The notes below the pieces were generated by a model. It did no database searches and was not told where the DNA came from. It was given only the letters and a program-made list of their open reading frames with translations. From Bacillota bacterium (GTDB lineage: Bacteria; Bacillota; Bacilli; Alicyclobacillales; SLC66): a stretch of 35,651 nucleotides of DNA. Positions 15,415-24,900 of this stretch are shown piece by piece. Every line of letters begins with the position of its first letter. The stretch's first letter is position 1. The stretch lies in contig JAKACX010000021.1 of the NCBI GenBank assembly GCA_021821055.1, forward strand, positions 1 through 35,651. The letters are read 5' to 3'. Position numbers and translations under genes: made by a program.

Positions 15415-17997
15415 GTGGTGCGCAATATGACCGGGGGTAAGCAAATTCGCAGGCAGAATCTGAGTACTGGCCGACCCGTCATGCGGCTGGTGGATACCAA
15501 GGGAGGTGAACGGGCAGTCCCCTACGGCATGCGGAGCGAGCAGGCGCGCATGGGACCGGGCAGGCGGGAGAAGGTGAACGCAGGCGGGCGGAGGCTTGTC
15601 TTCATGCTGCTGGTCATGGCGGTCGGAGTGCTGCTCGGACGGGCCGTACTGTTGGGAGGCCTGACACCCTTCGTGCTCGCCGCGTTTGCGGCTTCGCTCT
15701 ACATGCGCAAGGGATCGGCCGTGTGGATGGCCGCGGGGCTGACGCTTGGTTCGTTTTCCGCGCAGTCCGCCGGCGTCAACCCGTACCTGACGGTCGCCCT
15801 GATTGGCGCTTACCGTCTCTTGATGTATGTGCTCGAACGGGTGGAACGAGTCGATATCCACGTCGCGCCCTTTCTCGTATTCGCCGTTGACGTCGGCTTT
15901 CGCATCGGATTCACCCTGCCGCTGGCGACGTTCACCTGGTATTCGGCGCTGCTGGCGGCCGCGGACGGGTTCCTCGCCTTTTTGTTGACCGTGATGTTTT
16001 TGCAGATGCCCCCGCTGCTCTCTTCTCTGCGTCCGCAAAAGCCGCTGCGCTGGGATGAAGTGCTCGGACTGGCCATTCTGCTGGCGTCCGTGCTCTCCGG
16101 GCTGCGCGGCGTCCACATCGCCGGCCTGTCGCTTGAGGGCACGCTTGCGCGGCTGGTGGTCCTGGTGTTTGCCTATCTGGGAGGAGCGGGTCTTGGCGGT
16201 GCTGTCGGCGCCGTTACGGGGGTCGTCATGTCATTGGCCGCCCTGGTTTACGCGCCGGTCATCGGGATGCTCGCTTTTGGGGGCGTGCTCGCCGGCGTCC
16301 TGCGCGATTCGGGGCGCTTCGCGACCGCCGGAGGATTTTTGGTGGGGACGGTGTCGCTCAGTCTCTACGACCAGTCGGCCGTCAATGTGATCCACGGGGC
16401 GGAAGCCGCTCTCGTGTCGGTCGCGCTGTTTTTCATCATACCAAAATCGGCCTATTCGCACCTTGCGAGGTATGTTCCCGGGACGCCCGAATTCATTCAG
16501 AATCGCCAGGGGCAAGCGAGGCGCATCAAGGAACTGCTCACCGCACGGATCCATGAGGTCGCCAGCGTCTTCTCCCAACTCTCGTCCTCTTTCTCGGACG
16601 TGACGGACCATGCGGCGGAGGAGACGGCGTGGACGACGCGGGCAATCGATCTGACGATTGACGAACTGTGCAGTCAGTGCAGAAAGGTGGACCGCTGTTT
16701 CGGGACGGATGCGGCGGGCACGCGCGCGGCGATGCAAAAGACGATCGCGGCAATCCGCGACGATCCCGACATGTCCCCGCAGGACGCGCCCCGCGAGATG
16801 TACAGTCGCTGCATAAAGCTTGACCAGTTGGTCCCGACGTTGAAACGCTCGGCGGAATCGTTCCAGCGGGCGGAACTGATCCACCGTCAGTTGACTGAGA
16901 GTCGCGGCCTCGTCGCCGCACAGTTGTCGGGGGTGGCGACCATCATGCAGGACCTGGCCGACCAGATCCAGCGGGAAAATGGGGCAAGTCGCAAGCAGGA
17001 GGTGCAGATCGTGGATGCGCTGGGTCAACTCGGCCTTGAGGTGCAGGGCATTGATATCGTGTCATTGGAGGAAGGGAAGGTGGAAATCGAGATCCTCCAG
17101 GTGCATCCAAACGGTCACGACGAGTGCGCAAAACTCATCGCGCCCCTGTTGTCGGATATCTTGGGCGAGACGATCGCCGTGCAGCGGGCGGAGTTGTCGC
17201 AGGACGGCAGCTACCAGAAGGTCACGCTGACCTCCGCGCGGCTGTTCGATGTCGTCGCGGGCTTTGCCAGCGTTGCCAAAGACGGCGCGTTGCAAAGCGG
17301 GGACTCGTTCAGTGTTCTTGACATCGGCAATGGTCGCTACGCGATAACGGTCAGCGACGGCATGGGCAACGGCCTGCGCGCGAGCCGTGAGTCGACCGCC
17401 GCCGTGCGAATGGTGTCGCAACTGCTCAAAGCCGGTTTTGACGAGAGTGTCGCGGTGCGCACGGTGAATTCCGCTCTGCTGCTGCGCTCTTCGGAAGAAA
17501 TGTACGCCACGCTCGATTTGGCGATTATTGACCTCTACTCGCTGCACACGGAATTTCTCAAGGTGGGGTCCGTCACCACCTATGTGAAGCGCGGGCGCAA
17601 TGTCATGGCGATTGAGGGCGACAGTGTGCCCATAGGCATTCTTCGGGAGATTGACGTGCAGACCAAACGGGTGGTCCTGTGCGAGAACGATCTCCTCGTC
17701 TTCATGTCGGACGGCATCCTCGAGGCGGTCTCGCAGATGCGCGAACCGCAGGATTGGGTGCGCAGGCAACTGGAAAGGATGGAAGGCAACGATCCCCAGG
17801 TGATTGCAGACCTGTTGCTTGAGTTTGCCGTCCGGGTGAGCGGAGGCGTCATTCGCGACGACATGACGGTGGTGTGCGCGAGAATGGAGCGCCACAAGCC
17901 GGACTGGGCGACGATCAAGCTGTCGAACGTCCCGGTCATCCGGCACGCCCGCCGGGCGCCCGCCGAAGTCCAGGCCACGCGTCTTGTGCAGGTTTAG
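15415..17997 (+). CDS. spoIIE: stage II sporulation protein E (SpoIIAA-P phosphatase)
   Basis: SpoIIE sits at the asymmetric septum and dephosphorylates SpoIIAA, releasing sigma-F in the forespore. Of 860 residues, about 60-330 hold roughly ten membrane segments and about 340-590 the regulatory and FtsZ-interacting region. The rest is the PP2C phosphatase domain with GDSFSVLDIGNGRY near 629, SDGMGNG with Asp647 and RDDMTVV with Asp815. GTG 15415, GTG 15418 and ATG 15427 are all possible starts; none has a strong ribosome-binding site and the leader is very short. The promoter upstream is Spo0A-type. A palindromic repeat begins at its TAG stop. Confidence 0.97.
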   Translation: MVRNMTGGKQIRRQNLSTGRPVMRLVDTKGGERAVPYGMRSEQARMGPGRREKVNAGGRRLVFMLLVMAVGVLLGRAVLLGGLTPFVLAAFAASLYMRKGSAVWMAAGLTLGSFSAQSAGVNPYLTVALIGAYRLLMYVLERVERVDIHVAPFLVFAVDVGFRIGFTLPLATFTWYSALLAAADGFLAFLLTVMFLQMPPLLSSLRPQKPLRWDEVLGLAILLASVLSGLRGVHIAGLSLEGTLARLVVLVFAYLGGAGLGGAVGAVTGVVMSLAALVYAPVIGMLAFGGVLAGVLRDSGRFATAGGFLVGTVSLSLYDQSAVNVIHGAEAALVSVALFFIIPKSAYSHLARYVPGTPEFIQNRQGQARRIKELLTARIHEVASVFSQLSSSFSDVTDHAAEETAWTTRAIDLTIDELCSQCRKVDRCFGTDAAGTRAAMQKTIAAIRDDPDMSPQDAPREMYSRCIKLDQLVPTLKRSAESFQRAELIHRQLTESRGLVAAQLSGVATIMQDLADQIQRENGASRKQEVQIVDALGQLGLEVQGIDIVSLEEGKVEIEILQVHPNGHDECAKLIAPLLSDILGETIAVQRAELSQDGSYQKVTLTSARLFDVVAGFASVAKDGALQSGDSFSVLDIGNGRYAITVSDGMGNGLRASRESTAAVRMVSQLLKAGFDESVAVRTVNSALLLRSSEEMYATLDLAIIDLYSLHTEFLKVGSVTTYVKRGRNVMAIEGDSVPIGILREIDVQTKRVVLCENDLLVFMSDGILEAVSQMREPQDWVRRQLERMEGNDPQVIADLLLEFAVRVSGGVIRDDMTVVCARMERHKPDWATIKLSNVPVIRHARRAPAEVQATRLVQV

Positions 17998-18040
17998 GGG
18001 ACATGTGATAAAGTGCGCCTGCCCCCATGTGATAAAGTCC
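17996..18040 (+). repeat. two direct tips of the palindromic repeat family after spoIIE
   Basis: Aggggacatgtgataaag (17996-18013) and ccccatgtgataaagtcc (18023-18040) are repeated in the same orientation. They match the tips of copy 1 (11991) and its inverted end (12114). The first overlaps the spoIIE stop codon TAG. No inverted partner is present, so this may be a decayed or partial copy. Confidence 0.7.
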
Positions 18041-18060
18041 TCGCGCGCTGGGCATACTGT
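18030..18060 (+). promoter_or_regulatory. sporulation-type promoter for yabS-yabT, partly inside the repeat
   Basis: CATACTGT (18053-18060) matches the sigma-E -10 at 7 of 8 bases and the sigma-F/G -10 at 6 of 7. The upstream half would be GATAAAG (18031-18037), 15 nt away and supplied by the repeat tip. Which sporulation sigma factor uses it cannot be told from the sequence. Confidence 0.4.
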
Positions 18061-18089
18061 CGGGTAAGCCTTTTTCGAGGAGTGACGGT

Positions 18090-18803
18090 ATGCCGGGCGA
18101 ACCGATGCTGCGCCAGTTGCTGCTGATTACCGACGGATGTTCGAATCTTGGGACAGATCCGGTGTACGTCGCGCAGATGGGCAAGGGGCGGGGAATCGCG
18201 ACGAGCGTGATCGGCATCGTGGATGACGGGGCGCTCGGTGAGCGCGGGAGGACGGAGGCGCGCAACATCGCCGACGCTGGCGGAGGGATGTGCCGGATCG
18301 TTCGCGCCACCGACCTCGCCCAAACGGTGCAGATGGTGACGAGACAGACGATGCAATTGACTCTTTTGCAGGTGGTCAACGCGGAACTCCGCGGAATCAT
18401 CGGCGGCGACGCGGACGCGCTTCCGCCGGAGACGCGTTCGAAGGTGGCGGGCGTGGTGGATCGGATGTCAGAGGAGGTCTTGCTGGAACTGGGGCTCGTC
18501 ATCGACGTCTCCGCCAGCATGGCGAGCAAGATGAACGCGGTGCGCGAGGCGATCCGCGACCTTGAATTCGGACTCAAGGCGCGTACCGGGGAATCGGACA
18601 TGTTCATCGTGACATATCCCGGCGAGCAGGGTGAAACCGCCGTTCTTCACAGGCGGATCGGGGGCGCGGGAATGATTGCAGACGTGATCGGCGGCCTGCG
18701 CCCGGCGGGGAACACACCGACCGGGCCGGCGCTGGAACTTGCGATACAGACGATGCTGGACAGTGCCTCATGGCCGGCGAGCCATCAACACCATGTCGTT
18801 TGA
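18090..18803 (+). CDS. yabS: VWA-domain protein YabS
   Basis: YabS lies between spoIIE and yabT in B. subtilis and its function is unknown. The 237-residue protein carries von Willebrand A motifs in an unusual order. It starts with LLLITDGCSNLG (Asp15), the later part of a VWA fold. The first strand LGLVIDVSASM, with the DxSxS metal site Asp139/Ser141/Ser143, comes mid-protein, and the TPTGPAL threonine loop (Thr209/Thr211) lies near the end. All MIDAS-type residues are present. GAGGAG lies 7 nt before ATG 18090. yabT starts 11 nt before its end, so the pair is coupled. Confidence 0.9.
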   Translation: MPGEPMLRQLLLITDGCSNLGTDPVYVAQMGKGRGIATSVIGIVDDGALGERGRTEARNIADAGGGMCRIVRATDLAQTVQMVTRQTMQLTLLQVVNAELRGIIGGDADALPPETRSKVAGVVDRMSEEVLLELGLVIDVSASMASKMNAVREAIRDLEFGLKARTGESDMFIVTYPGEQGETAVLHRRIGGAGMIADVIGGLRPAGNTPTGPALELAIQTMLDSASWPASHQHHVV

Positions 18804-19797
18804 CTGCGCCCGGCAAGCAGGCGCGAACACGTTGCCGATCGGCGTCCGCTTTGCCGGCAAATGGCGCGGCGGGTCATATGTCGCCCTGCGCCTCGTCGGG
18901 AGCGGCGCCAACGGTTCGGTCTATCTCGCGGAGCGCGGGGGCGAGCGCGTCGCCGTGAAGGTGGCGGACAACCCCACGGCGCTGTCGCTGGAGTATGACC
19001 GGCTGCTGCGTTTCGCGCAGGACGGCGGTGGGCGCGCGATCGGGCCGCGCTGCATCGAATTGGACGACACGGTGATCGGCGGGGTGAAACGCTTCTTCCT
19101 CGCCATGGAATACATCGACGGCATGCCGCTGGACGCGTTCATCCGCCTGCGCGGCCCGGAATGGATTGCGGTCTGCCTGGTCAATATGCTCGACCTGCTT
19201 GAACTCCTGCACAGTCGCGGATACATCTTCGGCGACGTCAAACCCGCCAATATTCTTGTGCAAAACGATGCGGGGGACGTGCGGCTGGTCGACTTCGGCG
19301 GGGTGGCGCCGGTCGGTCAGTCGGTCAAGGAGTTTACGGAAGCGTACGACAGGGCCTGGTGGGCGTTCGGCTCGCGTCGCGCGGACGTGCGTTACGACCT
19401 TACGGCGTGCGCCCTCCTTGGTCTGCAATTGGCGGCGCCGCTGTGCAAGGCGGACCTGGAACGGCTCTCGTGTCTGCGGCCGGTGGATCGGGCCGCATGG
19501 CTGCGCAAACACGCGGCGCGCGCCGCGGCAACAGGAGATGGACCGATAGCCGAGGTGGTGGCGGTGATGGACGGGGAAGTCAGGGATCTGGATGAGTTCA
19601 GGCGGCGCTTGTCGCGTACCGCGGGTCAAAGGCGGCAGGTGTCGGCCGACGGTATGGCGCGGTTGGGCCGCCGGGGCGGGGGCCGGGAGGGCCGCCGACG
19701 CAGGAGACGGGCGTGGGACCGGACGGACTGGGGTCTCCTGGCGGCCGTGGCGGTCTTCGCGGCAACGCTGGTGACCGTCCTGTGGTTCGGCGTCTGA
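18793..19797 (+). CDS. yabT: Hanks-type serine/threonine kinase YabT
   Basis: YabT in B. subtilis is a membrane-anchored, DNA-activated kinase made in sporulation; it phosphorylates RecA. Here residues about 27-210 form the kinase. The glycine loop is LVGSGANGSVYLAERGG, the ATP lysine is in RVAVKVAD, the catalytic loop is IFGDVKPANIL (GD in place of HRD, as in B. subtilis YabT) and VDFGG replaces DFG. An arginine-rich segment follows, then one C-terminal membrane helix (LLAAVAVFAATLVTVLWFGV). ATG 18793 is chosen to match the family N-terminus; an upstream TTG frame is not conserved. Length is 334 residues. Confidence 0.94.
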   Translation: MSFDCARQAGANTLPIGVRFAGKWRGGSYVALRLVGSGANGSVYLAERGGERVAVKVADNPTALSLEYDRLLRFAQDGGGRAIGPRCIELDDTVIGGVKRFFLAMEYIDGMPLDAFIRLRGPEWIAVCLVNMLDLLELLHSRGYIFGDVKPANILVQNDAGDVRLVDFGGVAPVGQSVKEFTEAYDRAWWAFGSRRADVRYDLTACALLGLQLAAPLCKADLERLSCLRPVDRAAWLRKHAARAAATGDGPIAEVVAVMDGEVRDLDEFRRRLSRTAGQRRQVSADGMARLGRRGGGREGRRRRRRAWDRTDWGLLAAVAVFAATLVTVLWFGV

Positions 19798-19869
19798 GGG
19801 TGCGGGGGATTCGATGCGCGAAAACTGATACAATGACGGGACACTGAGTGATGTGGAAGGTGTCCGTAA

Positions 19870-21291
19870 ATGATGCAAGACACTGACCTTGACCTTTTGC
19901 GCATCGTTGGCCAGACTGTGACGGGAGCGCCCGACCGGGTGGTGGTCGCGGCCACAAGCGGGGGGCGGGACTCCATGGTGTTGCTCCACCTCTTGGCGCT
20001 GTTGCGCCGGGAGGTGGATTTTCCGTTGTATGTGTGCCATGTCCACCACGGCCTGCGCGGCGCCGAGGCGGACCGCGACGCTCGTTTTGTGCGCGAGCAG
20101 GCCGCGCGCTACGGGGTTCCGGCGATCCTGCAGCGCGTCGACGTCGCAAAGCGGCGATTGGACCACGGCGGGTCGGAGGAGACAGTGGCGCGCGAATTGA
20201 GGTATGAGGCGCTGCGCAAGGTTGCCGACGGGCTGGGGAGATGCCTCATTCTGACGGCGCACCACCAGGGTGATCAAGCGGAGACGGTGCTCGGTCACCT
20301 CCTGCGCGGCAGTGGATTGCACGGGCTGCGCGGGATGGATGAAGTCCGCCCCCTGGGCGACCATCGACTCTCCCGACCGCTGCTCGACGTGTCTCCAGAG
20401 CGGCTGCAGCGCCACGCGGAGTTGCACGGACTGGCGTTTGTGGAGGATTCGACGAATCAGTCTTTGCAGTATCAGCGCAACCGGATTCGTCGCGAACTGA
20501 TTCCGTACATTGAGCGGCACTTTAACGGGGATGCCGTCCGCACCCTGGCGCGGCTGGCGCTGATTGCCCGCGGAGAAGACGACATGCAGCGACGCCTGGC
20601 CGAGGATTGGCTGGAGCGGACGCTCGCGTTTCGAGCGCCGGGTCTGGTCGCGTGGCGCAGCGCCGAATTTCTGGTGCTGCCTGACGCTTTACAACGCAGA
20701 GTGCTTAAATTAGTATTAGAAAGACTTGCGGCACACTTGGATTGGAACTTTGAGCAGGTTGAACAGATCCGACAACTGGCCGGCGCACGCCGCTCGGGTC
20801 ATGCTGAATTGCGCGGCGCCGTCGTGGCAAGCAACGGGGGCGACCACTTCGTGTTGCGTGCGCTGCGGGCGCCTGCACAGGGCATTCTCTGGCCGCAGGC
20901 CGCGCTTGCCTGTCCCGGGCGGACGGACATTCCCGCTGTGGGGTGGACGTTTGCCGTCGCGCGCGCGCGCGCGCCGATGGAGACCGATCCATGGCCGGCC
21001 TCAAAATGGACGGCCTGGTTGCCGCTTTGCGTCGGGGATGGAGCCGTGCTCCGGCCGGCGCGTCCCGCGGAGCGGATCCGTCCCGTGGGGATGTCCGGCA
21101 GCAGGCTTGTATCCGCCGTACTCGCGGATGCGAAGGTGCCGAGAGCGTTTCGGGCGCTCTACCCGCTGCTTGAGCGGCAGGGAGAGGTGCTGTGGATTCC
21201 GGGTCTCTGCCTGGCGGCGGGACAGGGTATGGAGTTCGGCGAAGAGGGTTGGAAGGTGGAGGTTCATGCGCCGCCTTTTCGCGAAATATAA
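19870..21291 (+). CDS. tilS: tRNA(Ile2)-lysidine synthetase
   Basis: TilS turns C34 of tRNA-Ile(CAU) into lysidine so that it reads AUA and is charged with isoleucine. The N-terminal PP-loop ATPase has SGGRDS at residues 30-35 and CHVHHGLRGAEADRD. The motif TAHHQGDQAETVL, the signature SGLHGLRGM, RPLLDVSPE and NRIRRELIPY follow, with the C-terminal tRNA-binding domains after them. Length 473 is normal. The Pro usual in SGGPDS is Arg. A likely substrate tRNA lies downstream at 32774-32850. A 17-nt alternating CG run lies inside the gene at 20958-20974. Confidence 0.96.
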   Translation: MMQDTDLDLLRIVGQTVTGAPDRVVVAATSGGRDSMVLLHLLALLRREVDFPLYVCHVHHGLRGAEADRDARFVREQAARYGVPAILQRVDVAKRRLDHGGSEETVARELRYEALRKVADGLGRCLILTAHHQGDQAETVLGHLLRGSGLHGLRGMDEVRPLGDHRLSRPLLDVSPERLQRHAELHGLAFVEDSTNQSLQYQRNRIRRELIPYIERHFNGDAVRTLARLALIARGEDDMQRRLAEDWLERTLAFRAPGLVAWRSAEFLVLPDALQRRVLKLVLERLAAHLDWNFEQVEQIRQLAGARRSGHAELRGAVVASNGGDHFVLRALRAPAQGILWPQAALACPGRTDIPAVGWTFAVARARAPMETDPWPASKWTAWLPLCVGDGAVLRPARPAERIRPVGMSGSRLVSAVLADAKVPRAFRALYPLLERQGEVLWIPGLCLAAGQGMEFGEEGWKVEVHAPPFREI

Positions 21292-21319
21292 TGGTGACGT
21301 AATCCTGGAGGCCTTTACA

Positions 21320-21862
21320 ATGGAAGATAATATTGAAGAACTGCTCTTTTCCTCGGAAACGATCCGCGAGCGCGTGGCGGAAGTCGCCGCGCAGATCAGC
21401 CGGGACTATCGGGATAAAAATCCGCTCGTCGTCGGAGTATTAAAAGGAGCGTTCATCTTTATGAGCGATCTGGTCCGCCAGATTGACGTGCCGCTCGAAG
21501 TGGACTTTATTGCCACGTCAAGCTATGGCCAGTCGACAAAATCATCGGGCGTTGTGCGTATTCTTAAGGACCTGGATCTTTCCGCCGAGCAGCGGGATGT
21601 CCTGATTGTGGAGGATATCGTGGACAGTGGCCTGACCCTGAGCTATTTGAGCGACTATCTGACGCGCCGCGGCGCCAAATCCGTGCGCATCTGCGCCGCG
21701 TTCGACAAGCCCGGCGGCCGGACCGTTCCCATTCGGCCCGATTACTACGGCTTTACCGTCCCGGATCGCTTTGTGGTGGGGTATGGCCTCGACCACGCGG
21801 AACAGTACAGACACCTCCCCTACGTCGGAGTTTTACGCCGCTCTGTGTATGCGCAGGGCTGA
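21320..21862 (+). CDS. hpt: hypoxanthine phosphoribosyltransferase
   Basis: This purine salvage enzyme makes IMP or GMP from hypoxanthine or guanine and PRPP. The 180-residue protein has LVVGVLKGAFIFMSDLVRQI, the flexible loop ATSSYGQSTKSSG, the PRPP motif LIVEDIVDSGLTL and VVGYGLD near the end. ATG 21320 is chosen because GGAGG lies 9 nt upstream and the family starts there, although the frame stays open far into tilS. It follows tilS by 28 nt and precedes ftsH, as in B. subtilis. TATAAT at 21287-21292 has no good -35. Confidence 0.96.
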   Translation: MEDNIEELLFSSETIRERVAEVAAQISRDYRDKNPLVVGVLKGAFIFMSDLVRQIDVPLEVDFIATSSYGQSTKSSGVVRILKDLDLSAEQRDVLIVEDIVDSGLTLSYLSDYLTRRGAKSVRICAAFDKPGGRTVPIRPDYYGFTVPDRFVVGYGLDHAEQYRHLPYVGVLRRSVYAQG

Positions 21863-21971
21863 CGGGCGCCGGATCCGGGCGCGCCGAAGCCTGCGGCGCT
21901 GGGTTGTCAACGTGCTTTTTGTCAGGGCGATATGTTACAATATTCCCGCCTTGACCGAGAGGAGGTAAGGA

Positions 21972-23864
21972 ATGAAACGCTTCTATCAGAGCGCGTTTTT
22001 TTACGTGATTATCCTGCTCGTGATCATTGGCGTCTTGCAGTTTATCATGTCCGACACCCAGCAGAAGACGCAGTTGAGTTGGACGCAGTTCCAGCAGGAC
22101 ATGCACAATCGCGCGATCCAGAACGTCTATGTGACGACGGATGGCACGACGCTCCAACTCGACGGAGTCCTGACAAACGGAACTCCCTTTACCTCCCGGG
22201 CCCTGATAAGCGATCAGGTTGTGAACGAAATCAACACGATTCCGAAGGTGGTCGTCACATCGCCGCCGAAGGAAGTGTCCTGGTTCAGCTTCTTGACGAC
22301 GATCGTCCCGATCCTGTTGATATTTGTGATCCTGTTTTTCCTCTTCAACCAGAGTCAGGGCGGCGGCAACCGCGTGATGAACTTTGGCAAGAGCCGTGCA
22401 CGCCTGTACACGGAAGACAAGAAACGCGTGACATTCGACGATGTGGCGGGAGCGGATGAAGAAAAGGCCGAGCTCGTTGAAATCGTGGAGTTCCTCAAGG
22501 ATCCGCGCAAGTTTTCCGCGGTCGGCGCGCGCATCCCGAAGGGGGTGTTGCTCGTCGGGCCGCCGGGCACCGGGAAGACACTGCTCGCCCGGGCCGTGGC
22601 CGGTGAGGCCGGCGTACCGTTTTTCAGCATAAGCGGTTCCGATTTCGTCGAGATGTTCGTGGGCGTTGGCGCGTCGCGCGTGCGCGACCTGTTTGAAAAC
22701 GCGAAGAAAAACGCTCCCTGCATCATCTTTATTGATGAAATCGACGCGGTTGGACGCCACCGGGGCGCCGGACTCGGCGGCGGGCACGACGAGCGCGAGC
22801 AGACGCTGAATCAATTGCTGGTGGAGATGGACGGGTTCGGGGCGAATGAGGGCATCATCATCATCGCGGCAACCAACCGGCCCGACATTCTCGATCCCGC
22901 CCTGCTGCGTCCCGGTCGCTTCGACCGCCAGATCACGGTGGACCGGCCGGACGTTCGCGGCCGGGAGCAGATCCTGCGCGTCCATGCGCGTAACAAGCCG
23001 GTGTCGCGCGACATCAACATGAACGTCATCGCCAAGCGCACGCCGGGATTCACCGGCGCCGACCTGGAGAATGTGCTGAATGAGGCGGCCCTGCTGACGG
23101 CAAGACGGAACAAATCCGTCATTGAACTGCCCGAGGTGGACGACGCGATCGACCGCGTCATAGCGGGTCCGGAGAAGCGCAGCAAGGTGATCAGCGACAA
23201 GGAGAAGCGGCTTGTCGCGTTCCATGAAGCGGGCCACGCGGTGGCGGGTTACTATTTGAAAAGCGGGAACACGGTCCACAAAGTCACCATCATACCGCGC
23301 GGCATGGCGGGTGGGTACACGGTCAGCCTTCCGAAAGAAGACCGCAGCTTCATGACGAAAGAAGACATGCTGGAACGGATCGTGGAGTTGCTTGGCGGCC
23401 GCGTCTCGGAAGAGATCGTGCTTGGGGAGATCAGCACGGGCGCTTCGAACGATCTGGAGCGCGTCACGGAGATTGTGCGGCGCATGGTGACGGAGTTCGG
23501 CATGAGTGAAAAACTTGGTCCGCTCCAGTTCGGACACCGCCAGGGAGGGCAGGTCTTCCTCGGCAGGGACATCACGTCCGATCAGAACTACAGTGATGCG
23601 GTGGCTCACGAGATTGACCAGGAAATGCGCGCTGTCGTGGATCAGTGCTACCGGCGCACGCACGAACTGCTGTCGGAAAAACGCGCCCGTCTGGACCTGC
23701 TCGCCGATACGCTGCTTGAACGCGAAACGCTGGACGGTGAGCAGATTCGCCAGTTGATGGAGTACGGCCGCTTTGTCGAGAGCGACGAGGGCCAGGGAGG
23801 TCCCAAGATCTCCATCGGCGGCCGCGGCACGTTCGGGGACGGTCCGGCGCCCACGCTGTCCTGA
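21972..23864 (+). CDS. ftsH: ATP-dependent zinc metalloprotease FtsH
   Basis: FtsH is a membrane hexamer that unfolds and degrades membrane and regulatory proteins, including SpoVM in sporulating cells. Two membrane segments lie at about 8-26 and 103-124. The AAA module has Walker A GPPGTGKT near 195, Walker [13 protein letters not shown] and [20 protein letters not shown]. The zinc protease motif HEAGH is near 418. GAGGAGG lies just before the ATG. The 630-residue length is normal. TACAAT at 21936-21941 may be a -10, but no matching -35 is seen. coaX, which follows ftsH in B. subtilis, is absent. Confidence 0.98.
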   Translation: MKRFYQSAFFYVIILLVIIGVLQFIMSDTQQKTQLSWTQFQQDMHNRAIQNVYVTTDGTTLQLDGVLTNGTPFTSRALISDQVVNEINTIPKVVVTSPPKEVSWFSFLTTIVPILLIFVILFFLFNQSQGGGNRVMNFGKSRARLYTEDKKRVTFDDVAGADEEKAELVEIVEFLKDPRKFSAVGARIPKGVLLVGPPGTGKTLLARAVAGEAGVPFFSISGSDFVEMFVGVGASRVRDLFENAKKNAPCIIFIDEIDAVGRHRGAGLGGGHDEREQTLNQLLVEMDGFGANEGIIIIAATNRPDILDPALLRPGRFDRQITVDRPDVRGREQILRVHARNKPVSRDINMNVIAKRTPGFTGADLENVLNEAALLTARRNKSVIELPEVDDAIDRVIAGPEKRSKVISDKEKRLVAFHEAGHAVAGYYLKSGNTVHKVTIIPRGMAGGYTVSLPKEDRSFMTKEDMLERIVELLGGRVSEEIVLGEISTGASNDLERVTEIVRRMVTEFGMSEKLGPLQFGHRQGGQVFLGRDITSDQNYSDAVAHEIDQEMRAVVDQCYRRTHELLSEKRARLDLLADTLLERETLDGEQIRQLMEYGRFVESDEGQGGPKISIGGRGTFGDGPAPTLS

Positions 23865-23904
23865 ACTGAACCGCGCGGTCCGGTGAATATCAAGTAGCGG
23901 CGAC

Positions 23905-23945
23905 AGCGGCGACCACACGGGAACGCCGCTGGTTTGTCTTTTTCG
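23905..23945 (+). terminator. probable terminator after ftsH
   Basis: The 7-bp stem agcggcg (23905-23911) with cgccgct (23924-23930) is followed by ggtttgtctttttcg. The loop is 12 nt, so it is weaker than the terminator at 7230. Confidence 0.5.
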
Positions 23946-23970
23946 CGGGAGATGGGGGAGGAGTGTGGCG

Positions 23971-24900
23971 ATGGCGTCAGGAGCCAGTGACCATGTCTTG
24001 ACGGCGACCGCACGCGAGGGCCGTGTCGTGGTGTACGCGGTGGACGTTCAGGGCATCGCCGCGGAGCTGCAACGGCGTCACGGCACGTGGCCGGTTGTCA
24101 CCGCGGCGCTCGGAAGGCTCTGCGCGGTGGGCGCCGCCATGGCGACGACCCTGAAGGACGACTCGTTCCAGATCACGTTGCAGGTGATGGGCAACGGGCC
24201 TGCGGGACGCCTGATCGTGACGGCGTCCGGCGACGGTTCGATTCGCGGATTTGCGGACGAGCCGCATGTGAAACTGCCCCCTACGCCCGCCGGCAAGCTC
24301 GATGTGCGCGGCGCGGTGGGCACCGAGGGGTCGCTCGTTGTCATCAAGGATCTCGGGCTGAAGGATCCGTATCGGGGGATCGTTCCGCTGGTCTCGGGCG
24401 AGATCGGGGAGGACTTCACGTACTATTTTGCCGCGTCGGAACAGACGGCGTCGGCGGTCTCGGTCGGTGTGTTGGTGGACACGGACGGGTCGGTCCTGTC
24501 CGCGGGAGGACTGCTCATCCAGATGTTGCCGGGAGCGACTGAGCGGGATGTCGCGGAGGCCGAGCGGGCGCTCGCCGATCTCGCGCCCGTGAGCGCGTTG
24601 CTGCACGCAGGCGCGCGCACGGAGGACCTGATTCGCGGTGTATTTGCGGAGGATGTCCGGGTTATCTCGCGGTCCGGCCTGCGGTTCGGCTGTTCGTGCA
24701 GCAAGGATCGATTGGGACAGATTCTGCTGTCGCTTGGCCCGGACGAATTGGAGAGCATGCGCGAAGAGCAGGGCGGGGCGGAGCTCGTGTGCAATTTCTG
24801 CGCGAATCGCTACTTCTTTGACGCTGCGGAACTGGGGTCGATGGCGCAAGAGGCGGAGCGGCGCGCAAGCGAGAAATGGAACGGTGGTGAGAGCGTATGA
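23971..24900 (+). CDS. hslO: redox-regulated chaperone Hsp33
   Basis: Hsp33 becomes an active holdase when oxidised and its zinc is lost. The zinc ligands are the CxC pair Cys241/Cys243 (FGCSCSKDR) and the CxxC pair Cys274/Cys277 (VCNFCANRY). The N-terminal domain has [18 protein letters not shown] and [13 protein letters not shown] 23971 is chosen because AGGAG lies 7 nt upstream; GTG 23965 is too close to it. The stop overlaps the cysK start by 4 nt. Confidence 0.96.
   Translation: MASGASDHVLTATAREGRVVVYAVDVQGIAAELQRRHGTWPVVTAALGRLCAVGAAMATTLKDDSFQITLQVMGNGPAGRLIVTASGDGSIRGFADEPHVKLPPTPAGKLDVRGAVGTEGSLVVIKDLGLKDPYRGIVPLVSGEIGEDFTYYFAASEQTASAVSVGVLVDTDGSVLSAGGLLIQMLPGATERDVAEAERALADLAPVSALLHAGARTEDLIRGVFAEDVRVISRSGLRFGCSCSKDRLGQILLSLGPDELESMREEQGGAELVCNFCANRYFFDAAELGSMAQEAERRASEKWNGGESV

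Noticed and set aside
18874-20520. 548-codon minus-strand open frame
   Set aside because: It spans yabT and tilS on the opposite strand and has no domain or ribosome-binding site.
20726-21862. 378-codon frame suggesting a tilS-hpt overlap or fusion
   Set aside because: The first 198 codons are tilS read out of frame; Hpt begins at ATG 21320 with its own ribosome-binding site.
21904-21941. TTGTCA and TACAAT before ftsH
   Set aside because: The hexamers are 26 bp apart, too far for a sigma-A promoter.
21753-23918. 721-codon minus-strand open frame
   Set aside because: It is antisense to ftsH and its sequence is only the complement of conserved FtsH codons.
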